This document shows, piece by piece, positions 18,932-27,286 of a stretch of 44,919 nt of DNA. The position numbers were made by a program, and so were the translations under genes. Under the pieces are notes generated by a model, which worked only from the letters and a program-made list of their open reading frames with translations, did not search any database and had not been told where the DNA came from. Positions within the stretch are counted from its first letter, which is position 1. The number at the start of each line of letters is the position of its first letter. Source of the stretch: an uncultured Xylophilus sp. (lineage in GTDB: Bacteria > Pseudomonadota > Gammaproteobacteria > Burkholderiales > Burkholderiaceae_C). The stretch lies in the NCBI GenBank assembly GCA_913776965.1, contig CAJYQL010000124.1:1-44919 (forward strand), in the 5' to 3' direction.

Positions 18932-20598
18932 TCCAGCAGGCGGCGCAACTGCCGTCCGGCGAGGCGCTGGAGGCGGATGTGTGCATCGTCGGGGCCGGTG
19001 CCGCGGGCATCTCGATGGCGTTGGCGCTCGCCGACGGCGGGCGCACGGTCCTGCTGCTGGAGGCCGGCGGCGAACACGAGGATGCGGCGGTACAGGATCA
19101 CTACGCCGGCACGGTGGCCGACGAACGCCTGCACAGTCCGCCGCACCGTTACCGGCAGCGCCGGCTGGGCGGCACTACCACCATCTGGGGCGGCCGCTGC
19201 ATGCCGTTCGACCCGGTGGACTTCGAGCGCCGCGACTGGATTCCGGACAGCGGCTGGCCGATCCGCTACGACGACATTGCCCCCTGGTACCCCGAAGCGA
19301 ACCGTCTGTGCGAGGCCGGTGCGTTCGCCTACACCGTCCGGGACGCCTTCGATGCGGACCCGCCCCGGCGGCCGCTGGTACAAGGCTTCGCCAGCGCCGC
19401 CTTCCGTACCGACACGCTGGAGCGGTTCAGCCTGCCGACCGATTTCGCCCGCCGCTGGCGCCGCCGGCTGGAGCGCGCGCCGGGCCTGCGGGTGCTGCTG
19501 GGGGCGTCGGTATCGGCGCTGCCGCTGGCAGCCGATGGCGACCGGCTGGCAAGGGTCGAGGTGCGCACGGCCGGCGGTGGCATGCTGGACGTGCGGGCCC
19601 GTCGCTACGTGCTGGCGGCCGGGGGGCTGGAAATTCCGCGCCTGCTGCTCGCGAGCCCCGGCGCCAGCGGCCGCGGCGTCGGCAATCGACACGACGTGGT
19701 CGGCCGCTACTACATGTGCCACCTGGCCGGCACGATCGGCACGATCGCGCTGGCACCGGGCCACGCGGCCTGGCACGGCTACGACGTGGCCGACGACGGC
19801 GTCTACTGCCGGCGCCGCTTCGCGCTGACGGCCGAGGCGCAGCACGCGCTCCGGGTGGGCAATTTCGTGGCCCGGCTGCACCATCCGCGCATCACCGATC
19901 CGGCCCACCGCACCGGCGTGCTGTCGATGCTGTATCTGGCCAAGGCACTCATCCCCTACGAGTACGGCAAGCGTTTGCACGGGGGACACGCGGGCGGCCT
20001 GGGCGGCACGCTGGCCCACCTGCGCAACGTGGTGGCCGACATGCCGCGTACCGCTCGGTTCTTCGCGCACTGGCTGCGCTACCGCACGCTGGCCGAACGC
20101 AAGTTCCCGTCGGTCATCGTGCATCCGCGCAGTCCGCGCTACAGCCTCGACTTCCATGCCGAGCAGATCCCGCGCCGCGAGAGCCGCGTCATCCTCGGCA
20201 GCGGGGTGGATGCGCACGGCGTGCCGCGCCTGCACGTGGACTGGCGCTACGGTGCCGACGACGTCGACACGCTGCAGCGGGCGCTGGCGCAGCTCGCGGC
20301 CGATTTCGCCGCCAGCGGCACCGGCCGCTTCGACTACGACCCGGCCACGGTGGAAGAGGAGATGACCCGCTACGGTGCCTACGGCGGCCACCATATCGGC
20401 ACGGCCCGGATGGGCGACGACCCGCAGACCAGCGTGGTCGATGCGGACTGCCGGGTGCACGAAGTCGCCAATCTCTACCTCGCGGGGTCGGCCGTATTTC
20501 CGACCTCGAGCCAGGCCAACCCGACCTTGACGGCCGTGGCGCTGTCGCTGCGGCTGGCCGACCATCTGCGGCGCGACCTCGCGCAAGGATCGCCATGA
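18928..20598 (+). CDS. GMC-family FAD oxidoreductase of the EPS locus
   Basis: 556 residues from a GTG overlapping the glycosyltransferase stop. FAD-binding VCIVGAGAAGISMALALA (about 18-35) and LLLEAGG, then LGGTTTIWGGRCMPF, ARRYVLAAGGLEIPRLLL and a GMC C-terminal domain with GGHHIGTARMG (catalytic histidine pair) and SSQANPTLTAVALSL. It lacks a signal peptide. Coupled by overlaps to a glycosyltransferase and an SDR protein, it probably oxidises a sugar hydroxyl of a nucleotide- or lipid-linked intermediate to a keto group, which the SDR could then reduce. That pairing is inference; the enzyme family itself is clear. Confidence 0.9.
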   Translation: MIQQAAQLPSGEALEADVCIVGAGAAGISMALALADGGRTVLLLEAGGEHEDAAVQDHYAGTVADERLHSPPHRYRQRRLGGTTTIWGGRCMPFDPVDFERRDWIPDSGWPIRYDDIAPWYPEANRLCEAGAFAYTVRDAFDADPPRRPLVQGFASAAFRTDTLERFSLPTDFARRWRRRLERAPGLRVLLGASVSALPLAADGDRLARVEVRTAGGGMLDVRARRYVLAAGGLEIPRLLLASPGASGRGVGNRHDVVGRYYMCHLAGTIGTIALAPGHAAWHGYDVADDGVYCRRRFALTAEAQHALRVGNFVARLHHPRITDPAHRTGVLSMLYLAKALIPYEYGKRLHGGHAGGLGGTLAHLRNVVADMPRTARFFAHWLRYRTLAERKFPSVIVHPRSPRYSLDFHAEQIPRRESRVILGSGVDAHGVPRLHVDWRYGADDVDTLQRALAQLAADFAASGTGRFDYDPATVEEEMTRYGAYGGHHIGTARMGDDPQTSVVDADCRVHEVANLYLAGSAVFPTSSQANPTLTAVALSLRLADHLRRDLAQGSP

Positions 20599-21569
20599 CC
20601 CGAACACCGATTCTTGTGCTGGGGGCAGGCGGCTTCGTCGGCCGCCATGTGCTGGCGGGCTTGCACGCGGCCGACTGGGCAGCGCCGGTGGCCGCCACAC
20701 GGTCAGGCGATCTGCCGCGGGGGGCACCACCGGTTCCGTCCGTGCGGCTCGACCTGCGCGACAGCGGTGCGCTGCGGGCGTCGCTGGACCGGGTGCAGGG
20801 CGTCGTGGACTGCACCGCCGGCGGTCCAGCCGCGATGCGGGCCTGTGCCGCGTCACTCCGGACCGCGATGCAGGCCATGGAGCATCCGCCACGCCTGGTC
20901 TATCTCAGTTCCATGGCGGTGTACGGCGATGCAGAGGGCCTCGTCGGTGAGGACACGCCGCTCGACACCGCTGCCGGTGCCGACAGTTACGGCGGCGCCA
21001 AGGTCCTGGCCGAGGGCCTGCTGCGCGATCTGCCGCAGACCGTGATCCTGCGGCCGGGCTGCATCTACGGACCCGACAGTCCGCAGTGGAGCCTGCGGAT
21101 CGCGCGCCTGCTGCGCAGCCGCCGCATCGGCGACCTGGGGGAGGGCGGCGACGGCTGCTGCAACGCCGTGTTGGTCGGCGACGTCGTGCAGGCCGTGCTG
21201 GCGGCGCTGCGCACGCCGGGTGCTGCCGGCCAGGCCTTCAATCTGTCGCTGCCGGAGCCGCCGACCTGGAACGGCTATCTACTGGATTTCGCCCGGGCCC
21301 TGGGCGCGGTGCCGGTACACAGGATCGGCGCCCGCCGGCTGAAGATCGAGACCCGCCTGCTGGCGCCGGCGCTCAAGATCGCCGAAATCGCGGCCAGCAA
21401 GGCCGGTTTGCGCCACATCGCCGTGCCGCCGCCGATCCCGCCGTCGCTGGCACGGCTCTGGCGGCAGGAGATCCGCCTCGATGTGACGCGCGCCGAACGG
21501 CATCTGGGCATCGTCTGGACGCCGCTCATCGAAGGCCTGCAGACCACCGTGCAACGCATGGTCATCTGA
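20595..21569 (+). CDS. NAD(P)-dependent sugar epimerase/reductase (extended SDR)
   Basis: 324 residues; the ATG overlaps the GMC stop (ATGA). Seen: Rossmann motif LVLGAGGFVGRHVL (about 7-20), a short LDLRD motif, YLSSMAVYGD carrying the catalytic Ser/Thr region, and YGGAK (the YxxxK pair). After RPGCIYGP a divergent C-terminal substrate domain follows. Extended SDRs of this kind act on nucleotide sugars or lipid-linked sugars as epimerases, dehydratases or reductases. As last gene of a coupled trio with a GMC oxidase it could carry out the reductive half of an epimerisation. No GDP- or UDP-sugar-specific signature was recognised. Confidence 0.87.
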   Translation: MTRTPILVLGAGGFVGRHVLAGLHAADWAAPVAATRSGDLPRGAPPVPSVRLDLRDSGALRASLDRVQGVVDCTAGGPAAMRACAASLRTAMQAMEHPPRLVYLSSMAVYGDAEGLVGEDTPLDTAAGADSYGGAKVLAEGLLRDLPQTVILRPGCIYGPDSPQWSLRIARLLRSRRIGDLGEGGDGCCNAVLVGDVVQAVLAALRTPGAAGQAFNLSLPEPPTWNGYLLDFARALGAVPVHRIGARRLKIETRLLAPALKIAEIAASKAGLRHIAVPPPIPPSLARLWRQEIRLDVTRAERHLGIVWTPLIEGLQTTVQRMVI

Positions 21570-21646
21570 GATGGCGGGTCTGCTGATCTGCGCGTCTGTC
21601 GGATTCCCGGCGCCGCCACCGATCAGCCTCTAGCGGAACGACGGCT

Positions 21647-22072
21647 ATGGACGATCCTCATCACCTCGGGCGATTCCTGGAAGCCCAGTACGGCACCATC
21701 GACACGGCCTTGGCCGAACTGCGTGCCGGCCGCAAGCGCAGCCATTGGATGTGGTTCGTGTTTCCGCAGATCGCCGGCTTGGGGCGGAGCGCGATGGCGC
21801 AGCGTTACGCCCTCGCGTCGTTCGACGAGGCGCGGGCGTACGCGGCGCACCCGGTCCTGGGGCCACGGCTACGCGCATGCTGCGAGGCCCTCCTGGCGGT
21901 GCCGGGCCGCTCCGCGCACGCCATCGTCGGATCGCCGGATGACCTGAAACTGCACTCCTGCCTGACGCTGTTCGCGCAGGCGGTGCCGAAGGAGCCGCTG
22001 TTCGCCGAGGCCTTGGCGCGCTTCTACGGCGGCCGGCTCGACACCGCCACGCTCGAACGGCTGGGCGCTTGA
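21647..22072 (+). CDS. DUF1810 family protein
   Basis: 141 residues, a typical DUF1810 length. Family hallmarks: FLEAQYGTIDTALAELRAGRK, SHWMWFVFPQIAGLGRSAMAQRYAL (two stretches), HPVLGPRLRACCEALL, and DDLKLHSCLTLFAQAVP. The biochemical function is unknown. It is a monocistronic gene 77 bases after the EPS run and convergent with the purine genes, with 13 bases between stop codons. Nothing ties it to either pathway. Confidence 0.9.
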   Translation: MDDPHHLGRFLEAQYGTIDTALAELRAGRKRSHWMWFVFPQIAGLGRSAMAQRYALASFDEARAYAAHPVLGPRLRACCEALLAVPGRSAHAIVGSPDDLKLHSCLTLFAQAVPKEPLFAEALARFYGGRLDTATLERLGA

Positions 22073-22085
22073 GCAGCGCAGCCGC

Positions 22086-23339
22086 TCAGGCCGCGAGCAG
22101 GTCGCGCAGCGTGCGGGCGATCACCTTGGTCGCGCGCCGGAGGTCTTCGAGCTGCAGGCGTTCGTCGGCGCGCTTGGCATGCGATTCCAGCACGGTGCGC
22201 GGACCGGCCCCGTAGATCACACCAGGAATGCCCGCTGCGGCATAGAGCCGCACGTCGGTGTAGAGCGGCGTGCCCATCGCCGGGATCGGCTGGCCGAACA
22301 GCGCTCTGCCGTGTCGCTGGATCGCTTCGACCAGCGGCGCGTTGCCGGGGAGCGGCTGCATCGCATGGGCCAGCAGGAGCCGCCGGATGTCGACGGTGAT
22401 GCCCGGCAGGCCGGCTGCGGCGTCGGCGATGGTCTGCCGGATGGCGGCTTCGACCGCGGCCGGGTTCTCCTCGGGAATCATGCGCCGGTCGAGTTTGAAC
22501 ACCACCTTGCCCGGCACGACGTTGGTGTTGGTGCCGCCGTCGATCCGCCCGACGTTGAGGTAGGGATGGTCAATGCCCGGCACCTGCGACCGGATCCACC
22601 GGTAGCCGTCGTTGAGCGCGTACAGGCGGCCGAGGATCGCGACCGCACCCTGCAGCGCATCCACCCCGGTGTGCGGGATGGCGGCATGGGCCATCTTGCC
22701 GTGAACCGTCACCTCCATCTGCAGGCAGCCGTTATGAGCGGTGACCACCTCGTAGGAAAAGCCGGCCGCAATCATCAGATCAGGCTTCGTGAGGCCCTGG
22801 CGCAGCAGCCAGCCCGGGCCGAGTTCCCCGCCGAATTCCTCGTCGTAGGTGAAATGCAGCTCCAGCGCGCCCTGCAGCGGCGCGCCCAGCGCCTCGAGTG
22901 CCCGCGCGGCGAAGGTGAAGCTCGCGAAATCGCTCTTGCTGACCGCCGCGGCGCGTCCGTAGAGCGCACCATCGTCGATCTCGCCGCCGTAGGGGTCGCG
23001 CGTCCAGCCTTCGCCGGGGGGCACCACGTCGCCGTGCGCATTCAGCGCCACCGTGCGACCGCCGGCACCGTAGCGCCGCCGCACGATGAGGTTGGTGATC
23101 GACTCCATGCCGTAGTCGTGCACCTCCGTCGGGGGCACCGGATGACGTTCGGCGTCGAAGCCGAAGGCCTGCAGCAGCTCCGCCGTCCGTTCGGCGTGCG
23201 GGGCGTTGTTGCCCGGCGGCGTATCGGTGGGCACCTGCACCAGCGCCTGCAGGAAACGCACTTCCTCGTCGAAATGCGCGTCGATCCAGGCGTCGAGGCG
23301 GGCGTAGTCAGCGGAGCGGTCGGCAATCGGATCGGTCAT
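22086..23339 (-). CDS. M20-family metallohydrolase (ArgE/DapE-like) of the purine cluster
   Basis: 417 residues. M20 signatures: LNAHGDVVPPGEGW (first metal His and the neighbouring Asp) and YGRAAAVSKSD (bridging Asp region, which diverges from the usual GRGxxDMKG). TYDEEFGGELG provides the catalytic and metal Glu residues, and a dimerisation domain (VTVHGKMAHAAIPHTGVDA) follows. It starts 4 bases downstream of the uraD-allC stop, so it is the last gene of the same minus-strand operon. Substrates of this family are N-acyl or N-carbamoyl amino acids; in this setting a ureido compound downstream of allantoate is plausible, because no ureidoglycolate lyase is present. That is inference. Confidence 0.85.
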   Translation of the reverse strand: MTDPIADRSADYARLDAWIDAHFDEEVRFLQALVQVPTDTPPGNNAPHAERTAELLQAFGFDAERHPVPPTEVHDYGMESITNLIVRRRYGAGGRTVALNAHGDVVPPGEGWTRDPYGGEIDDGALYGRAAAVSKSDFASFTFAARALEALGAPLQGALELHFTYDEEFGGELGPGWLLRQGLTKPDLMIAAGFSYEVVTAHNGCLQMEVTVHGKMAHAAIPHTGVDALQGAVAILGRLYALNDGYRWIRSQVPGIDHPYLNVGRIDGGTNTNVVPGKVVFKLDRRMIPEENPAAVEAAIRQTIADAAAGLPGITVDIRRLLLAHAMQPLPGNAPLVEAIQRHGRALFGQPIPAMGTPLYTDVRLYAAAGIPGVIYGAGPRTVLESHAKRADERLQLEDLRRATKVIARTLRDLLAA

Positions 23340-23343
23340 CGGT

Positions 23344-25137
23344 TCAGGCCTCGGACGCGGCGGCGAGTTGGTCGAGAAGGTGGCGGAAAGCCTGCACGGC
23401 GAGGTCCATGTCGTCGGACGTGGTGCTTTCCAGCGGGTTGTGGCTGATGCCGGAGTTCTCGCCCCGCACGAACAGCATCGCCTGCGGCAGGCGCTTGTGC
23501 AGTTTCATCGCATCGTGGCCGGCGCCGCTCGGCATGCGGTGCAGCGGCACGCCGAGCGCAGCGACGGCGGCTTCCCAGCGGGCCTGCCAGGCGGGATCGC
23601 TGGGCGCGGCGGCGGCGCGTTCGGTTTCCTCCAGCGTGAAAGCGACGCCGCGCCGTGCGCAGATCTCCTGGAGGGTGGCACGCACGTCGTCCACCAGGGC
23701 GTCGCGCTGGGCATCGACCGGCGCGCGCATGTCGAGGGTGAAGCGGCAACGGCCCGGCACCACGTTGATTGAGCCGTTGGGCACTTCCAGGATGCCGATG
23801 GTGCCGACCGAATCGCCGTCGGCCGCGGCGCGCCGTTCCAGGAACAGGGCGAGTTCCGCGACCGCTGCGGCCGCGTCGCGCCGGCGGGCCATCGGCGTGG
23901 TGCCGGCATGGCTTGCCGTGCCGATCACTTCGCCGACACAGCGCACGCTGCCGTTGATTGAGGTGACGATGCCGAGCGGCAGGTCGAGTTCGTTCAGCAC
24001 CGGACCCTGCTCGATGTGCACCTCGACGAAGCCGCGGTAGCGCGACGGGTCGCGTTCGAGCTGCGCGATCGCCTCCAGCGTGCCGGGCAGGCCGGCGTGC
24101 TGCATCGCTTCGCGCATCGTGATGCCGTCGGCGTCCTGCTGGTCCAGCCACGCCGGCTTGAAGTCGCCGATCAGGGCGCCGGAGCCCAGGAAGGTGGCCT
24201 TGTAGCGCTGGCCTTCCTCTTCCGCGAACGCCACCAGTTCGATGCCGAAGGGCAGGCGGCGTCCGGCGCGGTGCAGTTCGCGCACGCAGGCCAGCGGCAC
24301 GTAGATGCCGAGGCGGCCGTCGTACCTGCCGCCGTTGCGCACCGTGTCGTAGTGCGAGCCGGTCATGAGCCGCGGCTCCGCCAGGTCCGTGCCGTGGTAG
24401 ATGCCGACGACGTTGCCGACGGCGTCGGTTTGCACCTCGTCGAAGCCCGCGTCGCGCATCTGTTCGGCGATGCGGGCTGCTGCCGCACGGTGGGCGTCGG
24501 TGAGGTAGGTGACGGTGAGCTGGCCCTTCTCGGCGAAGCCCGGATCGCTGAACCGGGCGAGGTCCTCCTGGTCGTCCCAGACCGCGTTGCCGAGCGTCGG
24601 CTCCACGCCGAATTTGTCGTTGAGCCGGATCTCGGCGATGCGGTGGATGTTGCGCAGCGCCTCGGCCTGCTCGAAGGCGGGCGGATTCTGGAGCCGGCGC
24701 GCGAACGTCTCGATGATCTGCCGCTTGCCGAGTCCGGTGCCGCGAGGGCCCCGCACCGCCAGGATGAAGGGGAAGCCGAAGCGCTCGTTGTAGTCGGCAT
24801 TCAGCTGCTGGATGCGGGCGAACTCTTCCGGGGTGCAGGCGGTGAGGCCTGCCTTGTTCTGCTCGTTCGTCGATTCGGCGGTCAGGGTGTTGGCGACCAT
24901 CGCCTTGCCCGCGAGCTCCGGGTGGGCGCGGATCAGCGCGAGCTGGGCTTCCGCCGGCGCCTGCGCGACCGTGCGGGCGAGCGCGTGCTTGAACCCGGCC
25001 AGCGAGCGGAACGGCCCGCGGGCGGCATGGACCGTCTGCTCGACGATCCAGGGCGAATGTTCGTACAGGCCGTCGAGCAGGGCCGCGGCGTCGGCGGGCG
25101 TGGCGGCATTGAGCTGGGCGAGGGTGAGGTACGGCAT
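23344..25137 (-). CDS. fused OHCU decarboxylase (UraD) - allantoate amidohydrolase (AllC)
   Basis: 597 residues with two enzymes in one chain. Residues 1-170 are UraD, converting 2-oxo-4-hydroxy-4-carboxy-5-ureidoimidazoline to S-allantoin: LIRAHPELAGK with catalytic His72, ESTNEQNKAGL (88-98) and NERFGFPFILAVRG. Residues about 180-595 are an M20-type allantoate amidohydrolase: GSHYDTVRNGGRYDGRLG (His262, Asp273), AEEEGQRYKATFLGS, VEVHIEQGPVL and SGAGHDAM supply metal and substrate ligands. The steps joined are not consecutive; the allantoinase step between them is coded by the preceding gene puuE, whose stop lies one base before this start. Both halves look complete, with no frameshift or stop. 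Confidence 0.95.
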   Translation of the reverse strand: MPYLTLAQLNAATPADAAALLDGLYEHSPWIVEQTVHAARGPFRSLAGFKHALARTVAQAPAEAQLALIRAHPELAGKAMVANTLTAESTNEQNKAGLTACTPEEFARIQQLNADYNERFGFPFILAVRGPRGTGLGKRQIIETFARRLQNPPAFEQAEALRNIHRIAEIRLNDKFGVEPTLGNAVWDDQEDLARFSDPGFAEKGQLTVTYLTDAHRAAAARIAEQMRDAGFDEVQTDAVGNVVGIYHGTDLAEPRLMTGSHYDTVRNGGRYDGRLGIYVPLACVRELHRAGRRLPFGIELVAFAEEEGQRYKATFLGSGALIGDFKPAWLDQQDADGITMREAMQHAGLPGTLEAIAQLERDPSRYRGFVEVHIEQGPVLNELDLPLGIVTSINGSVRCVGEVIGTASHAGTTPMARRRDAAAAVAELALFLERRAAADGDSVGTIGILEVPNGSINVVPGRCRFTLDMRAPVDAQRDALVDDVRATLQEICARRGVAFTLEETERAAAAPSDPAWQARWEAAVAALGVPLHRMPSGAGHDAMKLHKRLPQAMLFVRGENSGISHNPLESTTSDDMDLAVQAFRHLLDQLAAASEA

Positions 25138-25138
25138 G

Positions 25139-26083
25139 TCAGGCGGCTTCGGGACAGGGGTGGACGTGCTGCCAGTGGCGGGCGATGTCGAGCCGCCGGC
25201 AGACCCAGACGCGGTCGTGCCGCGCGATGTGGTCGAGGAACTTCTGCAGCGCCACGATGCGGCCCGGGCGGCCGAGCAGGCGGCAGTGCATGCCTACGCT
25301 CATCATCTTGGGCGCGTCGTCGCCCTCGGCATAGAGCGCGTCGAAGCTGTCGCGCAGGTAGACGAAGAAATCCTCGGCCTGCGCGAAACCCTGCGGCAAG
25401 GCGAAGCGCATGTCGTTGGTGTCGAGCGTGTACGGCACCACGAGCCGCGGCACGGTGCTGCCGTCGGTCTTGCGGACCTTCATCCAGAACGGCAGATCGT
25501 CGCCGTAGTAGTCGCTGTCGTAGAGCGTGCTGCCTTCGTCGGCGACCAGCCGGCGGGTGCGCGGGCTGTCGCGGCCGGTGTACCAGCCGAGCGGCCGCAC
25601 GCCGGTCAGCCGCTCGATGGTGTCGAGCCCGAGCCGGACGTGTTCGCGCTCGGTCGACTCGTCGATGGTCTGGTAGTGGATCCAGCGCCAGCCGTGGCAG
25701 GCGATCTCGTGGCCGGCGGCGGCCAGCGCCTGCGTCAGTTCGGGGTGGCGGGCGAGCGCCATGCCGACACCGAACACCGTCAGCGGCAGACCGCGCTGCT
25801 CGAACTCCCGCAGCAGCCGCCAGACACCGACCCGCGAGCCGTATTCGTAAATGCCTTCCATGCTCAGGTGCCGGTCGGGGAAGGCCGGCGGGTTGAACAT
25901 CTCCGACAGGAACTGCTCGGAGCCGGCATCGCCGTGCAACGTGGCGTTCTCGCCGCCTTCCTCGTAGTTGAGGACGAACTGCACCGCGATGCGGGCGCCG
26001 CCCGGCCAGTTGGCATGCGGCGGGTTGCGGCCGTAGCCGACGAGGTCGCGCGGGTAGGGGAGCGTCGAGTCGTACAGGGTCAT
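25139..26083 (-). CDS. puuE: allantoinase of the polysaccharide-deacetylase fold
   Basis: 314 residues; the start MTLYDSTLPYPRDLVGYG at 26083 matches the family's N-terminus, and the longer open frame upstream is not real coding. PuuE hydrolyses allantoin to allantoate without resembling the classical amidohydrolase allantoinases. Typical signatures: YPRDLVGYGRNPPHANWPG, IAVQFVLNYEEGGE, MEGIYEYGSRVGVWRLL and the NodB-like HEIACHGWRWIHYQ. It lies 44 bases after the gntR stop and one base before the uraD-allC start, so it is the first structural gene of the minus-strand operon. Confidence 0.95.
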   Translation of the reverse strand: MTLYDSTLPYPRDLVGYGRNPPHANWPGGARIAVQFVLNYEEGGENATLHGDAGSEQFLSEMFNPPAFPDRHLSMEGIYEYGSRVGVWRLLREFEQRGLPLTVFGVGMALARHPELTQALAAAGHEIACHGWRWIHYQTIDESTEREHVRLGLDTIERLTGVRPLGWYTGRDSPRTRRLVADEGSTLYDSDYYGDDLPFWMKVRKTDGSTVPRLVVPYTLDTNDMRFALPQGFAQAEDFFVYLRDSFDALYAEGDDAPKMMSVGMHCRLLGRPGRIVALQKFLDHIARHDRVWVCRRLDIARHWQHVHPCPEAA

Positions 26084-26127
26084 GGACGTATCGGCAGCGG
26101 GGAAGGGGAAAGGGTGGGGCGGCGGCA

Positions 26128-26805
26128 TCAGGCCAGGGCCGCGGCGATGTCGCTGGTGGGCGGGCGGCGGTCGAGGGACAGGCTCTGCTCGACGTGCAGC
26201 AGGTGCTCCTGCATCAGCCGGACCGCCCGTTCCTCGTCGCGCGCCGCCAGCGCCTTCACGATGTCGGCATGCTCCTCGTAGGAATGGGCGGCTGCGCTGG
26301 AGGACTGGTACATCAGCGTGATCAGGGCACAGCGCGACAGCAGGTCCTGCAGCAGCTGCGCAAGCACCTCGTTGCCCATCAGCTCGGCCATGCGGACGTG
26401 GAAGTCGCCGAGCAGGGCGGTGCGTTCGGGCACGTCGCCGCGCTCGACGGCGGCCTTTTCGAGCGCCACGTGCGACCGTAGCGCCTTGATCTGCGTGGGG
26501 CTGGCGGACTGGACGAATGCGCGGGTCATGCCGGCCTCGACCATGCGGCGCACCGCGAACACCTGGCGCGCCTCGTCGGCCGACGGGGCAGAGACGAAGG
26601 CGCCGCGCGCCGGCTCGAGCGTCACCAGCCGGTTCTGCGCGAGCTGGAACAGCGCCTGGCGGACCAGCGTGCGCGAGACACCGAAGTGATCGGCGAGCTT
26701 CTGCTCCGCGAGCTTGGCGCCGGGCTGGAGCCGGTGTTCGACGATCGCGCGGGTCAGGGATTCGACGATCGCCGCGGTCGAGGAGCCGGCGGGTGTGGTG
26801 TCCAT
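26128..26805 (-). CDS. GntR-family transcriptional regulator, FCD subfamily
   Basis: 225 residues. The N-terminal winged helix (about 12-75) contains LTRAIVEHRLQPGAKLAEQKLA and FGVSRTLVRQALFQLAQNRLV; the C-terminal FCD effector domain (about 85-210) includes the helix with DFHVRMAELMGN and the metal-ligand type HADIVKAL. It probably senses a purine breakdown intermediate. The perfect palindrome 33 bases upstream of its start is of the GntR type. This suggests autoregulation plus control of hiuH on the other side and of the puuE operon, which follows 44 bases downstream. Confidence 0.93.
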   Translation of the reverse strand: MDTTPAGSSTAAIVESLTRAIVEHRLQPGAKLAEQKLADHFGVSRTLVRQALFQLAQNRLVTLEPARGAFVSAPSADEARQVFAVRRMVEAGMTRAFVQSASPTQIKALRSHVALEKAAVERGDVPERTALLGDFHVRMAELMGNEVLAQLLQDLLSRCALITLMYQSSSAAAHSYEEHADIVKALAARDEERAVRLMQEHLLHVEQSLSLDRRPPTSDIAAALA

Positions 26806-26837
26806 TGAGGAAGAATGAGCGAGGGAGTTTCAGTCCA

Positions 26838-26853
26838 AAAGTGTATACACTTT
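26838..26853. promoter_or_regulatory. GntR-type operator palindrome between gntR and hiuH
   Basis: aaagtgtatacacttt is a perfect 16-base palindrome, locally AT-rich in a GC-rich context, placed between divergent gntR (start 26805) and hiuH (start 26926). FCD-type GntR proteins bind palindromes of the general form GT(N)AC, and the core gtgtatacac fits. A related imperfect site lies upstream of puuD. Confidence 0.75.
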
Positions 26854-26870
26854 GGTCGACCGCCGCGAGC

Positions 26871-26889
26871 CCTGCCGTGCTTCGGCAGG
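26871..26889 (+). other. leader hairpin upstream of hiuH
   Basis: Perfect 7-bp inverted repeat cctgccg / cggcagg with a 5-base loop, 36 bases before the hiuH start. It is not followed by a T run, so it is not a terminator. It could stabilise the transcript or be a second protein-binding site. Confidence 0.4.
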
Positions 26890-26925
26890 TAGGTCGCATT
26901 CCTCACGCTTGCAAGGAGAGTGCCC

Positions 26926-27276
26926 ATGGGCCTCAGCACCCACGTCCTCGACACGATGCACGGCTGCCCGGCCGCCGGCATGTCCGCTGCGCTCTACACC
27001 ACCGACGGCGAGGCCGCCACGCTGGTCCGCCGTTTCGTACTCAACGCCGACGGCCGCGCGGATGCGCCGCTGTACGACGCCGACAGCCTGCGCACCGGCA
27101 CCTATCGGCTGGTGTTCGATGTCGAGGGCTACTTCGCGGCGCGGGGCATCGCGCTGCCGCAGCCGACCTTCCTGGGCCGGGTGGCGATCGATTTCGGCAT
27201 CGCCGATGCGACGCAGCACTACCATGTGCCGCTGCTGGTGAGCCCGTGGAGCTATTCCACCTACCGGGGCAGCTGA
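26926..27276 (+). CDS. hiuH: 5-hydroxyisourate hydrolase (transthyretin-like)
   Basis: 116 residues, full length for the family. It hydrolyses 5-hydroxyisourate, the product of urate oxidation, to OHCU. Family hallmarks: LSTHVLDTMHGCPAAG with active-site His6, the DGRADAPL segment, HYHVPLLVSPWSYSTYRGS, and the diagnostic C-terminal tetrapeptide YRGS. A GTG at 26920 is in frame, but the ATG at 26926 follows an AGGAG site (26914-26918) at a proper distance and matches the usual start. It is divergent from gntR, with the palindromic operator between them. Confidence 0.96.
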   Translation: MGLSTHVLDTMHGCPAAGMSAALYTTDGEAATLVRRFVLNADGRADAPLYDADSLRTGTYRLVFDVEGYFAARGIALPQPTFLGRVAIDFGIADATQHYHVPLLVSPWSYSTYRGS

Positions 27277-27286
27277 GGACGGCGTT

